A stretch of 45,312 nt of DNA from an uncultured Saprospiraceae bacterium (GTDB lineage: Bacteria; Bacteroidota; Bacteroidia; Chitinophagales; Saprospiraceae): positions 1-45,312 of the forward strand of contig CALKXE010000147.1 in assembly GCA_938003955.1 (NCBI GenBank), read 5' to 3'. The notes beneath the pieces are model-generated. The model worked only from the letters and a program-made list of their open reading frames with translations, was not told the origin of the DNA and ran no database searches. The position numbers were made by a program, and so were the translations under genes. This document shows, piece by piece, positions 23,234 through 32,268 of this stretch; the stretch's first letter is position 1, and every line of letters begins with the position of its first letter.

Positions 23234-24961
23234 TTATTTAATAAATGTCAACACTTTCGCTTTATTACCAGCCAATAGTGTAACTCTATATACACCAGAC
23301 ATTAAATCACTTACATCTATTCCTCTTTGGAATTTACCGTTTGCTACTTGCTGTCCCATGTTATTGTACATTACGTAAGAATCTATCTCCGTTTCTGTTT
23401 CTATATTAAGTATATCAGAAACCGGATTCGGATAAACAGAAAAGCTGCCTTCCAATTCAGCTACTCCTAAGAATGTAGAAAAATCACTTGTATATCTAGG
23501 GAACATCTGATAACCTTCATCGTGCGGCGCACTATTATCAAATTGACCTCCTACTCCTACTAGTAATAGATCATATGCTGCCCCTGTACCAAATCCAGGA
23601 ATCTCTGTACCTGCAATTTCTGTATCTCCATCTATTCTTGCTGTAAATACTGTTCCGTCCTCAGACTCAAAATCCACATTAAAAGATGACCCACTATCAT
23701 CCCATTGAGACACATCGCTGAATCTTACAGCAACTGTCTGCACTAATTTAGACTCCGTAGATTCATCAAGAACCGTTACATTACCGATTAACTGAAGAGG
23801 ATTGCCTCCACTTACAAACTCTACTGCACTAGCCGATGTCTGTAATAATCCGTTAAAGTGACCTATAAAACCTGTCACCTTGATCAAATCACCTTCTGCA
23901 TACGTATATCCTAGATCTGCATTTGAAAACATACCGATTGCGTCACCACTCTCGTCAATTAGTGCAAACTGTAATCCACTACCACTTAAGTTAGCACCGT
24001 GCACTACACCCTCTACGACACATTCTACGCCTGACGAATCAGGTAAACCATCAGCATCTATAGTGTTCACTAATCCAATATCATAAACTGGAATAGTCGG
24101 CTCTACTGCACCCATAACGGTTACTGTACCTACCATACCTAATCCTACATGAGGATCACACTGATAATCATATACTCCAGCTGTATTAAATGTAAAGTCA
24201 AAAACCCAAGAACCTGAAGCAGCAGCTCCATTCGTAAATCCCTCTGGATTGTTTGGATATATATCAGTTGATCCATTTACATTGTGAAACCCTTGAACAT
24301 TTATCCATCTTACAGATTCTCCTTCATTGATTACTATATCCTTTGGAGAAAACTTGTTATTTGATACCTCTACTGTATAATCAGGTACAAACTCACAAGA
24401 TGCTGAATTGGCTGCATTAGGTGTTCCTAAAAATGCGACACCATTTACCATTACTCCTAGATCATTAGTTGATACTCCCCAGTTAGATCCCAATGAATTA
24501 TCTGAAGTAACATCACATAGCTCGACAGTAGCTCCTCCACCATCTGCACCAGCATCAAAATCAGGCCAGTCTTCTCCATCATCATAAGTTACTTCATCAA
24601 TAAGATTTCCACTCGGATCAGAAATAGCGACTCTTTCACCTCCATTATTTGTAGCTATTCTTTCTATTTCAATAGATTCTACACCCAAAACAGTCATGAT
24701 TGCTGTAGGATTAATAGCTAAAATACGATACTCTCCTGCAGGAATAGAACCCGCTATTATAGTATCAGCATTATTATCTTCAATTATATATCCAGCAAGA
24801 TCTATAGTCGCATTTGTCTCATTATATAGTTCTATATATTCTAATGAATCAGTACCAGATTCTGGCGGATTATAACTTATTTCAGAAATGACAAGCTGAG
24901 CAGATGCCATGGCTGAGATCAAAAGAAAGGCGAGGAAAGGTAAAATTCTTTTCATAAACAT
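23234..24961 (-). CDS. Secreted lamin-tail domain / cupredoxin protein with T9SS sorting domain
   Basis: A 575-residue exported multidomain protein. A signal peptide ends at ASAQ (about 22). A lamin-tail domain (VISEISYNPPESGTDSLEYIELYNETNATIDLAGYII, about 23-190) is followed by a plastocyanin-like domain (about 195-285) with VEVSNNKFSPKDIVINEGESVRW, the ligand histidine in GFHN and the C-x2-H-x4-M cluster CDPHVGLGM, a complete type 1 copper set. An OB-like domain (VVEGVVHGANLSGSGLQFAL...GDLIKVTGFIGHFNG) comes next, then a T9SS sorting domain (VYPNPVSDILNIETE...SGVYRVTLLAGNKAKVLTFIK). Its role is unknown; LTD proteins are often cell-surface or nuclease-associated. A terminator separates it from the receptor gene upstream. 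Confidence 0.88.
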   Translation of the reverse strand: MFMKRILPFLAFLLISAMASAQLVISEISYNPPESGTDSLEYIELYNETNATIDLAGYIIEDNNADTIIAGSIPAGEYRILAINPTAIMTVLGVESIEIERIATNNGGERVAISDPSGNLIDEVTYDDGEDWPDFDAGADGGGATVELCDVTSDNSLGSNWGVSTNDLGVMVNGVAFLGTPNAANSASCEFVPDYTVEVSNNKFSPKDIVINEGESVRWINVQGFHNVNGSTDIYPNNPEGFTNGAAASGSWVFDFTFNTAGVYDYQCDPHVGLGMVGTVTVMGAVEPTIPVYDIGLVNTIDADGLPDSSGVECVVEGVVHGANLSGSGLQFALIDESGDAIGMFSNADLGYTYAEGDLIKVTGFIGHFNGLLQTSASAVEFVSGGNPLQLIGNVTVLDESTESKLVQTVAVRFSDVSQWDDSGSSFNVDFESEDGTVFTARIDGDTEIAGTEIPGFGTGAAYDLLLVGVGGQFDNSAPHDEGYQMFPRYTSDFSTFLGVAELEGSFSVYPNPVSDILNIETETEIDSYVMYNNMGQQVANGKFQRGIDVSDLMSGVYRVTLLAGNKAKVLTFIK

Positions 24962-25001
24962 TTGATTTTATTATTTTTATGTATTCAAGAATAAATATAC
25001 G

Positions 25002-25031
25002 AAAAAAGGCTGATCCTATTGGATCAGCCTT
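25002..25031 (-). terminator. Intrinsic terminator of the TonB receptor gene
   Basis: AAGGCTGATCC and GGATCAGCCTT form a perfect 11-bp stem with a TATT loop. On the minus strand the stem runs into six T. It starts 30 bases after the receptor stop. Confidence 0.95.
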
Positions 25032-25060
25032 CTTAATTATTTTGTAAGATATTATATCAT

Positions 25061-27724
25061 TTAGAATGAATATCTAACAGAAGCATTCCAAGTAAGTCCT
25101 TTTCCGAAAATAACTTGATTGTTTTGATTTACACCATTCCAGTTTTCTTCAGCTACATCAGAAGCATGAATGTTAGTTCTAGAATAAGAGATATAAGTCT
25201 CATCCAATAAGTTATTAACATTAACTCTGAATCTCAATACATCTTGATTTGGCAAGTTTAATGTATAAGAAACTCCAGCGTCTAATACTCCAAATGAAGG
25301 CAATTCAACAGTTCCTAAATTTTCTTCTGTTTGGAAAATATTATCTGTTGCATTTACTCTTGCATAACTACTGCTGTAGAAGTTATAATCAGCATCAAAT
25401 TTCAAACTATTTGTTATTCTGTAGTCAACACCAGCTCCAAATGAAGTCTGTGCAGAACCACCAACTTTAGCACCATCAAGATAAAGATTATCTACTGACG
25501 AAACTAGATTTAACTGATCATCGAAGATATCTTGTTTTGCATTAGCACTGTAAGTCCAACTTCCTAATGAACCATAAGCTTTTATAGTAAGATTATTCAT
25601 AGCTCTATATTGAAGATCTAACTCAACACCTTGGTGTAGTTGATTGATACCAGAAGTATTTGAAAACCCTCCATTAGCTAGTGCTACTTGATCTCCAGCT
25701 GGTGTAGTAATTGTATCTCCAGGTAATACAGATGATGTTTCAAATCTGTTATTCCATGCTGTTCTATATACGTTAACATTAGCTTCTAACTTACCAGTTC
25801 TTAGCTTATATCCAGCTTCAATTCCAAACACTTCTTCATTATCAGCTACTTGATTCACATCATTTCTGAAGTTCAAGAAAAGGTTATCATGGAAAGGTTG
25901 TCTTGAGTAAAATCCAGTATTAATGTATGCACTGTTAGAGTTATCAAAACTATAACTTGTTCCACCCTTAATGTTGTATCCTAAGTTTGTTAACTTTTCA
26001 GACTCTTCTTCCGCCTCAGTATAGTTAAATCTATCCCATCTTACGTGTGACTGATTAGATACAGCACCTTGTACATATGCAGAAATATTATCATTAGAAA
26101 ACTCTAACTGAGTAAATAATCCACCATATGAAATTCTTTCACTGTAATCATAGTTTATTCTCTGACCTTCTCCAGCGAAACCAGAAACAGCAGACCATGG
26201 ATTTGCATTAAATGTTTCAGTTGCTACATAATCATTTGGAAACTGATTATTATTATCAATTAAGAAACCATTAAGTCCCATTGGGTTGATTATATGTCTG
26301 AAGTGATCACCATTATAAGTTCTTAAGTCAGCACCAATATTCCAAGTCAACTGATCAGTTAATTGTTTCTCATAATTAGATACAACTCCATACCATTGGT
26401 GATTATTTACTGAACCTCTTACCAAGTATCCTCTTGGATCTTTAGAAAAAGCACCAATTCCTTCTGTTACAGTTTCATTAACCGCTTGTGTTGCAGTCCA
26501 GTCATATTGACCATCATCTCCACGAACAGCTCTACCACCGTATCCACCTGTACCACCTCCACGGCCCCAAGAACCATATACTACAGTAGACATTTTAGAT
26601 GTTTCATTGATATTGAAATCCCAGTTAATATTTGCAACTGGTTTGTGGTAGTAATTTCTTCTTTCTGTTTGGTAATCACCATTTTCGTATGTACCCCAGT
26701 TTCCATTTACTCTTCTATTAATTTGAGTAGCATCACCATCTACATAGTGATCAGAGATTCTTTGGCTGAAGTTTTGATCATGCCATTGAGGCGCACCTGT
26801 TACTAAGAAATTCAAGCTATGCTTTTCATTTACTTTATATCCCATTGAAAGGAAGTAATTTTGTCCTTGACCTCTAGTTCCATCAGCATATCCATCTCCT
26901 TGCCAGTGTGTCAACAATGCAGAAACTCCGAATTTATCATTGATCATTCCTGAGTTATAACCTACAGTTGTTTTGTAGAATGCATCGTTACCTGTTTGGA
27001 AACTTGCAAATCCACCTTTTTCTTGATCAGTTGCTTTAGTAATAATGTTTGTTGTCCCACCTACTGATGAAATCGCAAGCTTTGATGATCCTAGTCCTCT
27101 CTGAACTTGTACTGCATTGGCAATATCTGTCATACCTGACCAGTTAGACCAGTACATTTGACCATCTTCCATACCATTGATTGGCTGTCCGTTAAGTAAA
27201 AATGCAGTGTTTGTTTGATCAAACCCTCTTGTAAATACTTGACCATCTCCGAATCCACCATTTTGGTTTGCAACGAAAATAGATGGCGTATTTTTCATAA
27301 TCTCAGGAAATTCAGTATTTCCACCTTTCTCTAAAATTTCAGTTCTAGAAATAGTAGATACCGCAACTGGAGTTCTTCTGTCTTGTACTATATCGACAAC
27401 TCCTGTAATCACGATTTCTTCCAAACCAGCATAACCTTGCTTTACTGTGATATTACCCAAATCTCCAGAACAACTAGGAGCAGGAAACAAAGTAGTTTGG
27501 TATCCTAAATAAGCAACTTCAATTCTACAATCTCCTGTTCTATCAGAAATTATAGAAAAACTGCCATCAATGTCTGTAATTGTTCCCGTGCTCGTACCTT
27601 TCACTAATACCGATGCACCAATTAATGGTTCATTTGAATCAGCGTCCACTACCGTACCTGTTATCTGTGCTTGCATTGCAAACGTCATTAAGGTCAAAAC
27701 GAAAAGAAAGTAAAGTTTTTTCAT
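25061..27724 (-). CDS. Large TonB-dependent receptor with carboxypeptidase-regulatory-like domain
   Basis: 887 residues from the ATG at 27724, chosen because it opens the signal peptide MKKLYFLFVLTLMTFAMQAQ; the frame extends 15 codons further upstream without a better start and past the promoter. A CarboxypepD_reg domain (ITGTVVDADSNEPLIGASVLVKGTSTGT) spans about 20-105. The plug contains EEIVITGVVDIVQDRRTPVAVSTI, GQVFTRGFDQTNTAFLLNGQPING and VQRGLGSSKLAISSVGGTTNIITK. The barrel ends LTWNASVRYSF, with an aromatic last residue as needed for BamA. The ligand is unknown. No SusD partner is adjacent, so a SusC role is not supported. Confidence 0.93.
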   Translation of the reverse strand: MKKLYFLFVLTLMTFAMQAQITGTVVDADSNEPLIGASVLVKGTSTGTITDIDGSFSIISDRTGDCRIEVAYLGYQTTLFPAPSCSGDLGNITVKQGYAGLEEIVITGVVDIVQDRRTPVAVSTISRTEILEKGGNTEFPEIMKNTPSIFVANQNGGFGDGQVFTRGFDQTNTAFLLNGQPINGMEDGQMYWSNWSGMTDIANAVQVQRGLGSSKLAISSVGGTTNIITKATDQEKGGFASFQTGNDAFYKTTVGYNSGMINDKFGVSALLTHWQGDGYADGTRGQGQNYFLSMGYKVNEKHSLNFLVTGAPQWHDQNFSQRISDHYVDGDATQINRRVNGNWGTYENGDYQTERRNYYHKPVANINWDFNINETSKMSTVVYGSWGRGGGTGGYGGRAVRGDDGQYDWTATQAVNETVTEGIGAFSKDPRGYLVRGSVNNHQWYGVVSNYEKQLTDQLTWNIGADLRTYNGDHFRHIINPMGLNGFLIDNNNQFPNDYVATETFNANPWSAVSGFAGEGQRINYDYSERISYGGLFTQLEFSNDNISAYVQGAVSNQSHVRWDRFNYTEAEEESEKLTNLGYNIKGGTSYSFDNSNSAYINTGFYSRQPFHDNLFLNFRNDVNQVADNEEVFGIEAGYKLRTGKLEANVNVYRTAWNNRFETSSVLPGDTITTPAGDQVALANGGFSNTSGINQLHQGVELDLQYRAMNNLTIKAYGSLGSWTYSANAKQDIFDDQLNLVSSVDNLYLDGAKVGGSAQTSFGAGVDYRITNSLKFDADYNFYSSSYARVNATDNIFQTEENLGTVELPSFGVLDAGVSYTLNLPNQDVLRFRVNVNNLLDETYISYSRTNIHASDVAEENWNGVNQNNQVIFGKGLTWNASVRYSF

Positions 27725-27750
27725 GTTTAATTTTTTAGTTTTATTTAACA

Positions 27751-27758
27751 CAAAGGTA
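27751..27758 (-). promoter_or_regulatory. -7 promoter box of the TonB receptor gene
   Basis: CAAAGGTA reads TACCTTTG on the minus strand, an exact TAnnTTTG match 27 bases before the ATG at 27724. This supports the shorter start. Confidence 0.6.
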
Positions 27759-28014
27759 CAATGAAACATGGCATATAGAGAAACTTGATATAAATTTATT
27801 GTTAATATTTACTAACACTCCCGCTTACATAAAATTCTGTTCATTTGCTCCAAACCGACAAACACATCATTTATATTCCGAAAACACCGAATTCAACAGT
27901 ATATTAACTCAGGCTAGAGTATTAAACATTAGATACAATGTGAAGAACTTTAAATGACAATTATGACACTACTTAGAAAAATAGATTTAAAGAAACCTTA
28001 AAAAAGAAACATTG

Positions 28015-29724
28015 TTATTCTTCTAACTTAAGAATAAGGTCGGTTGACTGACTAAGTATTTCGTCCATTTTGGAACTTGGCTGCCCTGCAAAAAGAGCCA
28101 TCTCGCAGGTCTTAAGGATCGACAAATAAGAATCAACCAATTCTTGCGACACACCATTAGAAGACAACTTTTCAACTATCTTCTCTTTTTGAAAATCAGA
28201 ATTGGGTAGACCGAATTTATTCCCCAAATAACCATTCATAGTTGAAGAGACTTCTTCATAAAACTTTCGACTGTCGTTTTCCTGCTGATGAGTTCTTGCT
28301 TTTTCTAGTTTCGAATTAGCAAGTTTCATTGCCTTCCTTCTCCTTTTTTCTTCAGGATCAAGATTTTCCAAAAGTACATCTTTGTACTTTTTATAACCCA
28401 TCGCTACGAAGCCCAACAGCCCTAAACCGAAACTCCCAAACCAAAAACCATCAAACAACTTCAACTGAAATGGCGAAATAGATTCTACTCCCACTCTATC
28501 CTCTTCAAGATTCTGAGAAATAGAAACATCTCTATCATCTGTTATTACCGATCTCGTTCCTTTTGTTACCTGGACTCTAAAGGGAGAACTTCTGATAGTC
28601 ATATATTTCATACTATCCGTATCATAATAAGAGAACTCTGGCCTTAGCATATATGTTCCTGGTTTCTTCGGGACTATCAGATATTCTATTTGCTTATAGT
28701 TACTAACTACACCATCTCTGGATGTGTCCTCATCTCTCACCACATTTGGATCATAATATTCCATATGCTCCACTTCTTTCTGATTCGGTGCAGAGAATGT
28801 TTTACCATCACCTGTTCCTCGCACTTCCATATTGATTACAAATGCATCATCAGTTGTGATTCTCTTCTTATTAATTTTGGTAGCCATTTGATATTTACCA
28901 ACAGCCCCTGAGAAACTAACAGGCGCACCAGGTGGCGGATCATTAACTTGAATCGTAAGTGGATTTGTTTTTATACGCTTCTGTCGTGTCGGTGGTCGAC
29001 TAAAAAAACCACCATTGCTCTTAGCTCCAGGAATAGGTATGGCTAGTGTGACCGTCACAGGAGAAAAATCAAACCTCCCAGTTCGTTGAGGGAATAAGGC
29101 AACTTTCTTGAGCACCTTAGTATAATATTCTTTCCCATTCAACACCTTTCTAGAAACTTCCGCTCTGTAATTTCTCAATTCTTGAGAGAAGAATCCATCA
29201 TAATCTGGCTCATTAACCAGTTCATATCCATTGACATCTTGTTGTGTATAAAGAATATATTCTAGTGTAATTTGCTGACCTAATATAGCTTCTTCTGAAG
29301 TCGTCTCTAACTTCATGAAGCTTTCCTTATCTGTATCTGCTATTGCGCTAGCAGCTTTTCCTTTTACGACTTCTACCGTAATCGAATTAGATTTAAGCTT
29401 TCTGCCATTAACAGAAATAGAACCTCCTGGGATCGTATACTTTCCAATTTTGGTAGCGTATAAATCATAAGTAATAACTTGACTCTTTGACACCGCACCA
29501 TTGTTTATCTTTGTAGAGCTAGACTGCCTAGGGCCACCTACTACTTCAAAAGGACTAAAGTTAGGCGTCCTAAAAGAACTCCCATTAGCTCCATCAAGAG
29601 TGTATCTCACTTCAAATGATGAATTCTGAACTACTTTGCTAGCATTTACACTCAACCTAAAAGATTGAGAATTTAAAACTAGACAACTCAAACAAAAAAT
29701 AACTAAGCTAACAAATCGCTTCAT
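28015..29724 (-). CDS. batD: BatD family protein (aerotolerance/Bat operon)
   Basis: 569 residues from the ATG at 29724, which opens the signal peptide MKRFVSLVIFCLSCLVLNSQS. Two or more immunoglobulin-like domains follow (FRLSVNASKVVQNSSFEVRYTL, GGPRQSSSTKINNGAVSKSQVITYDLYATKIGKYTIPGGSI), a pattern typical of BatD. A membrane segment lies at FWFGSFGLGLLGFVAMGYKKY (about 430-450), and a cytoplasmic helical tail ends QSTDLILKLEE. BatD is the large periplasmic component of the Bat complex, first described as improving oxygen tolerance in Bacteroides fragilis. It is the last gene of the operon, 17 bases after the short BatD-like gene. Confidence 0.9.
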   Translation of the reverse strand: MKRFVSLVIFCLSCLVLNSQSFRLSVNASKVVQNSSFEVRYTLDGANGSSFRTPNFSPFEVVGGPRQSSSTKINNGAVSKSQVITYDLYATKIGKYTIPGGSISVNGRKLKSNSITVEVVKGKAASAIADTDKESFMKLETTSEEAILGQQITLEYILYTQQDVNGYELVNEPDYDGFFSQELRNYRAEVSRKVLNGKEYYTKVLKKVALFPQRTGRFDFSPVTVTLAIPIPGAKSNGGFFSRPPTRQKRIKTNPLTIQVNDPPPGAPVSFSGAVGKYQMATKINKKRITTDDAFVINMEVRGTGDGKTFSAPNQKEVEHMEYYDPNVVRDEDTSRDGVVSNYKQIEYLIVPKKPGTYMLRPEFSYYDTDSMKYMTIRSSPFRVQVTKGTRSVITDDRDVSISQNLEEDRVGVESISPFQLKLFDGFWFGSFGLGLLGFVAMGYKKYKDVLLENLDPEEKRRRKAMKLANSKLEKARTHQQENDSRKFYEEVSSTMNGYLGNKFGLPNSDFQKEKIVEKLSSNGVSQELVDSYLSILKTCEMALFAGQPSSKMDEILSQSTDLILKLEE

Positions 29725-29741
29725 ACCTCTAAATAACAACT

Positions 29742-30227
29742 TTATATTTTTTTAAGCTTCCTTTTTTTCTTTTTTGGTGTAACAGGTGTGTTAGGTTTCT
29801 TCTCCGCTCTTGGAAAATTGAACTCAAAAAAACCTGAATTTCCTGGCCGTTGTTCTATTATTCCTTCTGGATTGGGCAAAACCAAGATAGATGTTGGTTC
29901 TGTTTCCAACGTTTCATCTCCTGTATCAAGATAGCCTGGCAATATTGTAATCTCACCAATTTCTTCGCACAGAATACCGTAACTATAAGTTGACGACTGA
30001 GTAACATCCCCATTGATCATCGACATAGATGTAGATGTGTTCGGACCATTTACTACATTAAGCCCTTGCATATTTGGCCCTTCAAATTGGCCAGCTATAT
30101 TACTTGCTACGAAAGTTACATTTAGTACATTTCCGGCAAGAATAGTATCTGAGCTTATATCTACATTAAACTCTTGCCCAAATAAGGATCCTGCAAACAA
30201 GAGTAAAATTAGAGTTTTTAGGTTCAT
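29742..30227 (-). CDS. Short BatD-like protein, single N-terminal domain
   Basis: A 161-residue secreted protein with signal peptide MNLKTLILLLFAGSLFGQ. Its body aligns with the N-terminal domain of the adjacent BatD: FNVDISSDTILAGNVLNVTF against FRLSVNASKVVQNSSFEVRY, then VNGPNTSTSMSMINGDVTQSSTYSY against VGGPRQSSSTKINNGAVSKSQVITY, and EIGEITILPG against KIGKYTIPGG. The end is proline/lysine rich (PVTPKKKKRKLKKI) and lacks the rest of BatD. It may be a duplicate of the first BatD domain that works as an extra subunit. It is 178 bases downstream of batC and 17 bases before batD. Confidence 0.8.
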   Translation of the reverse strand: MNLKTLILLLFAGSLFGQEFNVDISSDTILAGNVLNVTFVASNIAGQFEGPNMQGLNVVNGPNTSTSMSMINGDVTQSSTYSYGILCEEIGEITILPGYLDTGDETLETEPTSILVLPNPEGIIEQRPGNSGFFEFNFPRAEKKPNTPVTPKKKKRKLKKI

Positions 30228-30405
30228 TGTTTGTTGTTGTGTTTTGGTTTTAACTATAAGCTTTTTTGATAAATAGCCTTATTGTTTATTCGTATGGTGT
30301 CTTTTTCTTTGTTGTGATTCTTTGTTGTGATTCTAATCATGCGTATTAAAAAAACGAAGCTGAAGCATCGAGAACTTTTAATAGTGGCTCGGGCTCGGTT
30401 ACTCT

Positions 30406-31239
30406 TTACCAATCTTTCTTTGGCTTTTTACTATTGCCTTTCATCTTCCGTAGCTTCTCTTGCACCTTTTGTTCTTCATTATCTATAATCTCTAGAAGTT
30501 TTCTTGCATCTTCTTTATCGAGATCTTTTTTATCTGATTGTTTGGCCTCTTGCTCTTTTTCGTCTTTTGACTCTTGAGATTCTGATTGAGATTCTTGCTC
30601 ATCCTTTTGTTCCTGATCTTCTTGGTCTTGTTGTTCTTGCTCCTGCTGTTGTTGCTGTTCCTGTTTTTCTTGATCCTTATTTTCCTCTTGATTCTGATCT
30701 TGATCTTGCTGCTGCTGTTGTTGCTGTTGCTGCTGTTGTTGTTTAAGCATTTGCTTAGCTAGCATAAGGTTTTCTTTGGCCTCTTCATCTTTTCCATCAT
30801 ACTTTAGAGCATTCTTGAAGGACTGAATACTTTCTTGATATTTTTCATTTTGAAAGTGAGTATTGCCTAAATTGTAATAAGCATTGGAAACTACATTAGG
30901 ATCACTACTTGTTAATGCGTTTTGATATTGATTCAATGCTTCTTCATATCGTTCTTGATTATAAAGTGTATTCCCAAGATTATAATTTGCTTTCCCTGAC
31001 TTATCAGTTTCGCTCGCCTTCCTATACTTCCCCTCAGCCAGATCGTATTGCTCTTTATTGAATAGGTTGTCACCTTCCATTAACAAGTCATGAGAAGATT
31101 GGGCTGACATTGAATGCGCTAAGACCACTAATAAAATTATTAATGCTGAGGTTTTTATAAATACTAAAAATCCTGATTCAGATCCAATTTGCTTCTTATT
31201 AAAATACTTCTGATATTCTTCTGATATGATATCCTCCAT
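30406..31239 (-). CDS. batC: BatC-like TPR protein with glutamine-rich tail
   Basis: A 277-residue protein. A membrane/signal segment (FLVFIKTSALIILLVVLAHSMSAQ) lies at about 24-47 after an unusually long N-terminus, so the true start could be internal. Three TPR units follow (about 50-155) with KANYNLGNTLYNQERYEEALNQYQNAL and NAYYNLGNTHFQNEKYQESIQSFKNAL. From residue 167 there is a run of 12 glutamines, then a Q/E/D/K-rich low-complexity stretch to about 235. BatC is the TPR subunit of the Bat complex; the low-complexity tail is a frequent trait of the family. It starts 24 bases after batB. Confidence 0.88.
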   Translation of the reverse strand: MEDIISEEYQKYFNKKQIGSESGFLVFIKTSALIILLVVLAHSMSAQSSHDLLMEGDNLFNKEQYDLAEGKYRKASETDKSGKANYNLGNTLYNQERYEEALNQYQNALTSSDPNVVSNAYYNLGNTHFQNEKYQESIQSFKNALKYDGKDEEAKENLMLAKQMLKQQQQQQQQQQQQDQDQNQEENKDQEKQEQQQQQEQEQQDQEDQEQKDEQESQSESQESKDEKEQEAKQSDKKDLDKEDARKLLEIIDNEEQKVQEKLRKMKGNSKKPKKDW

Positions 31240-31263
31240 GTTGTAACCTGTTTAGAATATGAT

Positions 31264-32268
31264 TTAAAATATCTTTTTCAACCCATTAGGAAGTATCCAG
31301 TCTAACAAAAATAAAAGGAAAGCAATTCCCAAGAACCACTGAAAGTAACTGTTATACTCTGAGAATGACTTTTGTTCTACTTCTCTTTTTTGCAATCTAT
31401 CCAACCTGGATTTCAAATCTTTGATGGCATCTTCTCCTTGATTTACAAGATAAAATTCGCCTCCACCACTTCTAGCTATATCTTGAAGGTTTGGTACATT
31501 AAGTTTACTTACCACAGGGTTTCCTTCTTCGTCTTTTTTGTACTCAGACACTCCCCTATTCATATACGGTACATAGGTTCCTGTTTCTGTCCCTACTCCG
31601 ATTGTATATATTACTAAACCGTCATCTGCACCTTCAATTGCCTTTGCTTGGGCCTTGCCTTCATGATCTTCGCCGTCTGTGATAATTATAAGTGCACGTT
31701 GATGTCTTACTTCTTCCTCGTATGCCTTCATAGCAAGGTCAATCGCCTCATCAATGGCAGTTCCTTGTGTTCCCGCTAGATTAGGATTGGCACTTTTAAT
31801 AAATAATTCCGCCGCTGCATAATCATTTGTAAGTGGCATCTGAAGATATGCATCGCCCGCAAAGTAGATCAATCCGATTCTATCTCCTTTTAAATTTCGA
31901 ATTAGCTTTTCAGTAAACCTCTTTGCTCGCTCCAATCTTGATGGAGAAATATCCTGAGCCATCATACTTTGAGAAATATCAAACGCAATAAAAATATCGG
32001 CACTCTCGACCTTCATCTTCTCTTTCTTCGTTCCCCATTGCGGATTTGCCGCAGCAATAAATAAGAACAAAAGTCCTAAAAGTATAGCTGCGTTTTTAAT
32101 CCACAATCTCGATACACTTGCATCAGGCATCAATCTCTTAACCAGTGATTCATCCCCAATCTGGGCTATCCTTTTACCCCTCCATAGATATACTAGGTAC
32201 ATCAATACAAACAAGATAGGCACCAATGCCAACCAATACAAATATGATATGTCTTCGAATCTAAACAC
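31264..32268 (-). CDS. batB: BatB, VWA-domain membrane protein
   Basis: A 334-residue protein with two N-terminal membrane segments (LYWLALVPILFVLMYLVYLW and IKNAAILLGLLFLFIAAANPQW) and one at the C-terminus (YFQWFLGIAFLLFLLDWILP). The VWA domain between them has an intact MIDAS (FDISQSM, with DISQS and later TDGEDHEG). LERAKRFTEKLIRNLKGDRIGLIYFAGDAYLQMPLTNDY is a strong BatA/BatB family signature. It follows batA with no spacing and precedes batC by 24 bases. The VWA domain is expected in the periplasm, held by the membrane segments. Confidence 0.95.
   Translation of the reverse strand: MFRFEDISYLYWLALVPILFVLMYLVYLWRGKRIAQIGDESLVKRLMPDASVSRLWIKNAAILLGLLFLFIAAANPQWGTKKEKMKVESADIFIAFDISQSMMAQDISPSRLERAKRFTEKLIRNLKGDRIGLIYFAGDAYLQMPLTNDYAAAELFIKSANPNLAGTQGTAIDEAIDLAMKAYEEEVRHQRALIIITDGEDHEGKAQAKAIEGADDGLVIYTIGVGTETGTYVPYMNRGVSEYKKDEEGNPVVSKLNVPNLQDIARSGGGEFYLVNQGEDAIKDLKSRLDRLQKREVEQKSFSEYNSYFQWFLGIAFLLFLLDWILPNGLKKIF

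Noticed and set aside
25061..27724. SusC of a polysaccharide utilisation locus
   Set aside because: No SusD-like gene or glycoside hydrolase is adjacent, and the protein is shorter than typical SusC.
30640..30760. CAG/CAA trinucleotide repeat as a separate repeat element
   Set aside because: It codes for the glutamine-rich tail of the BatC-like protein, a common family trait with mixed CAA/CAG codons.
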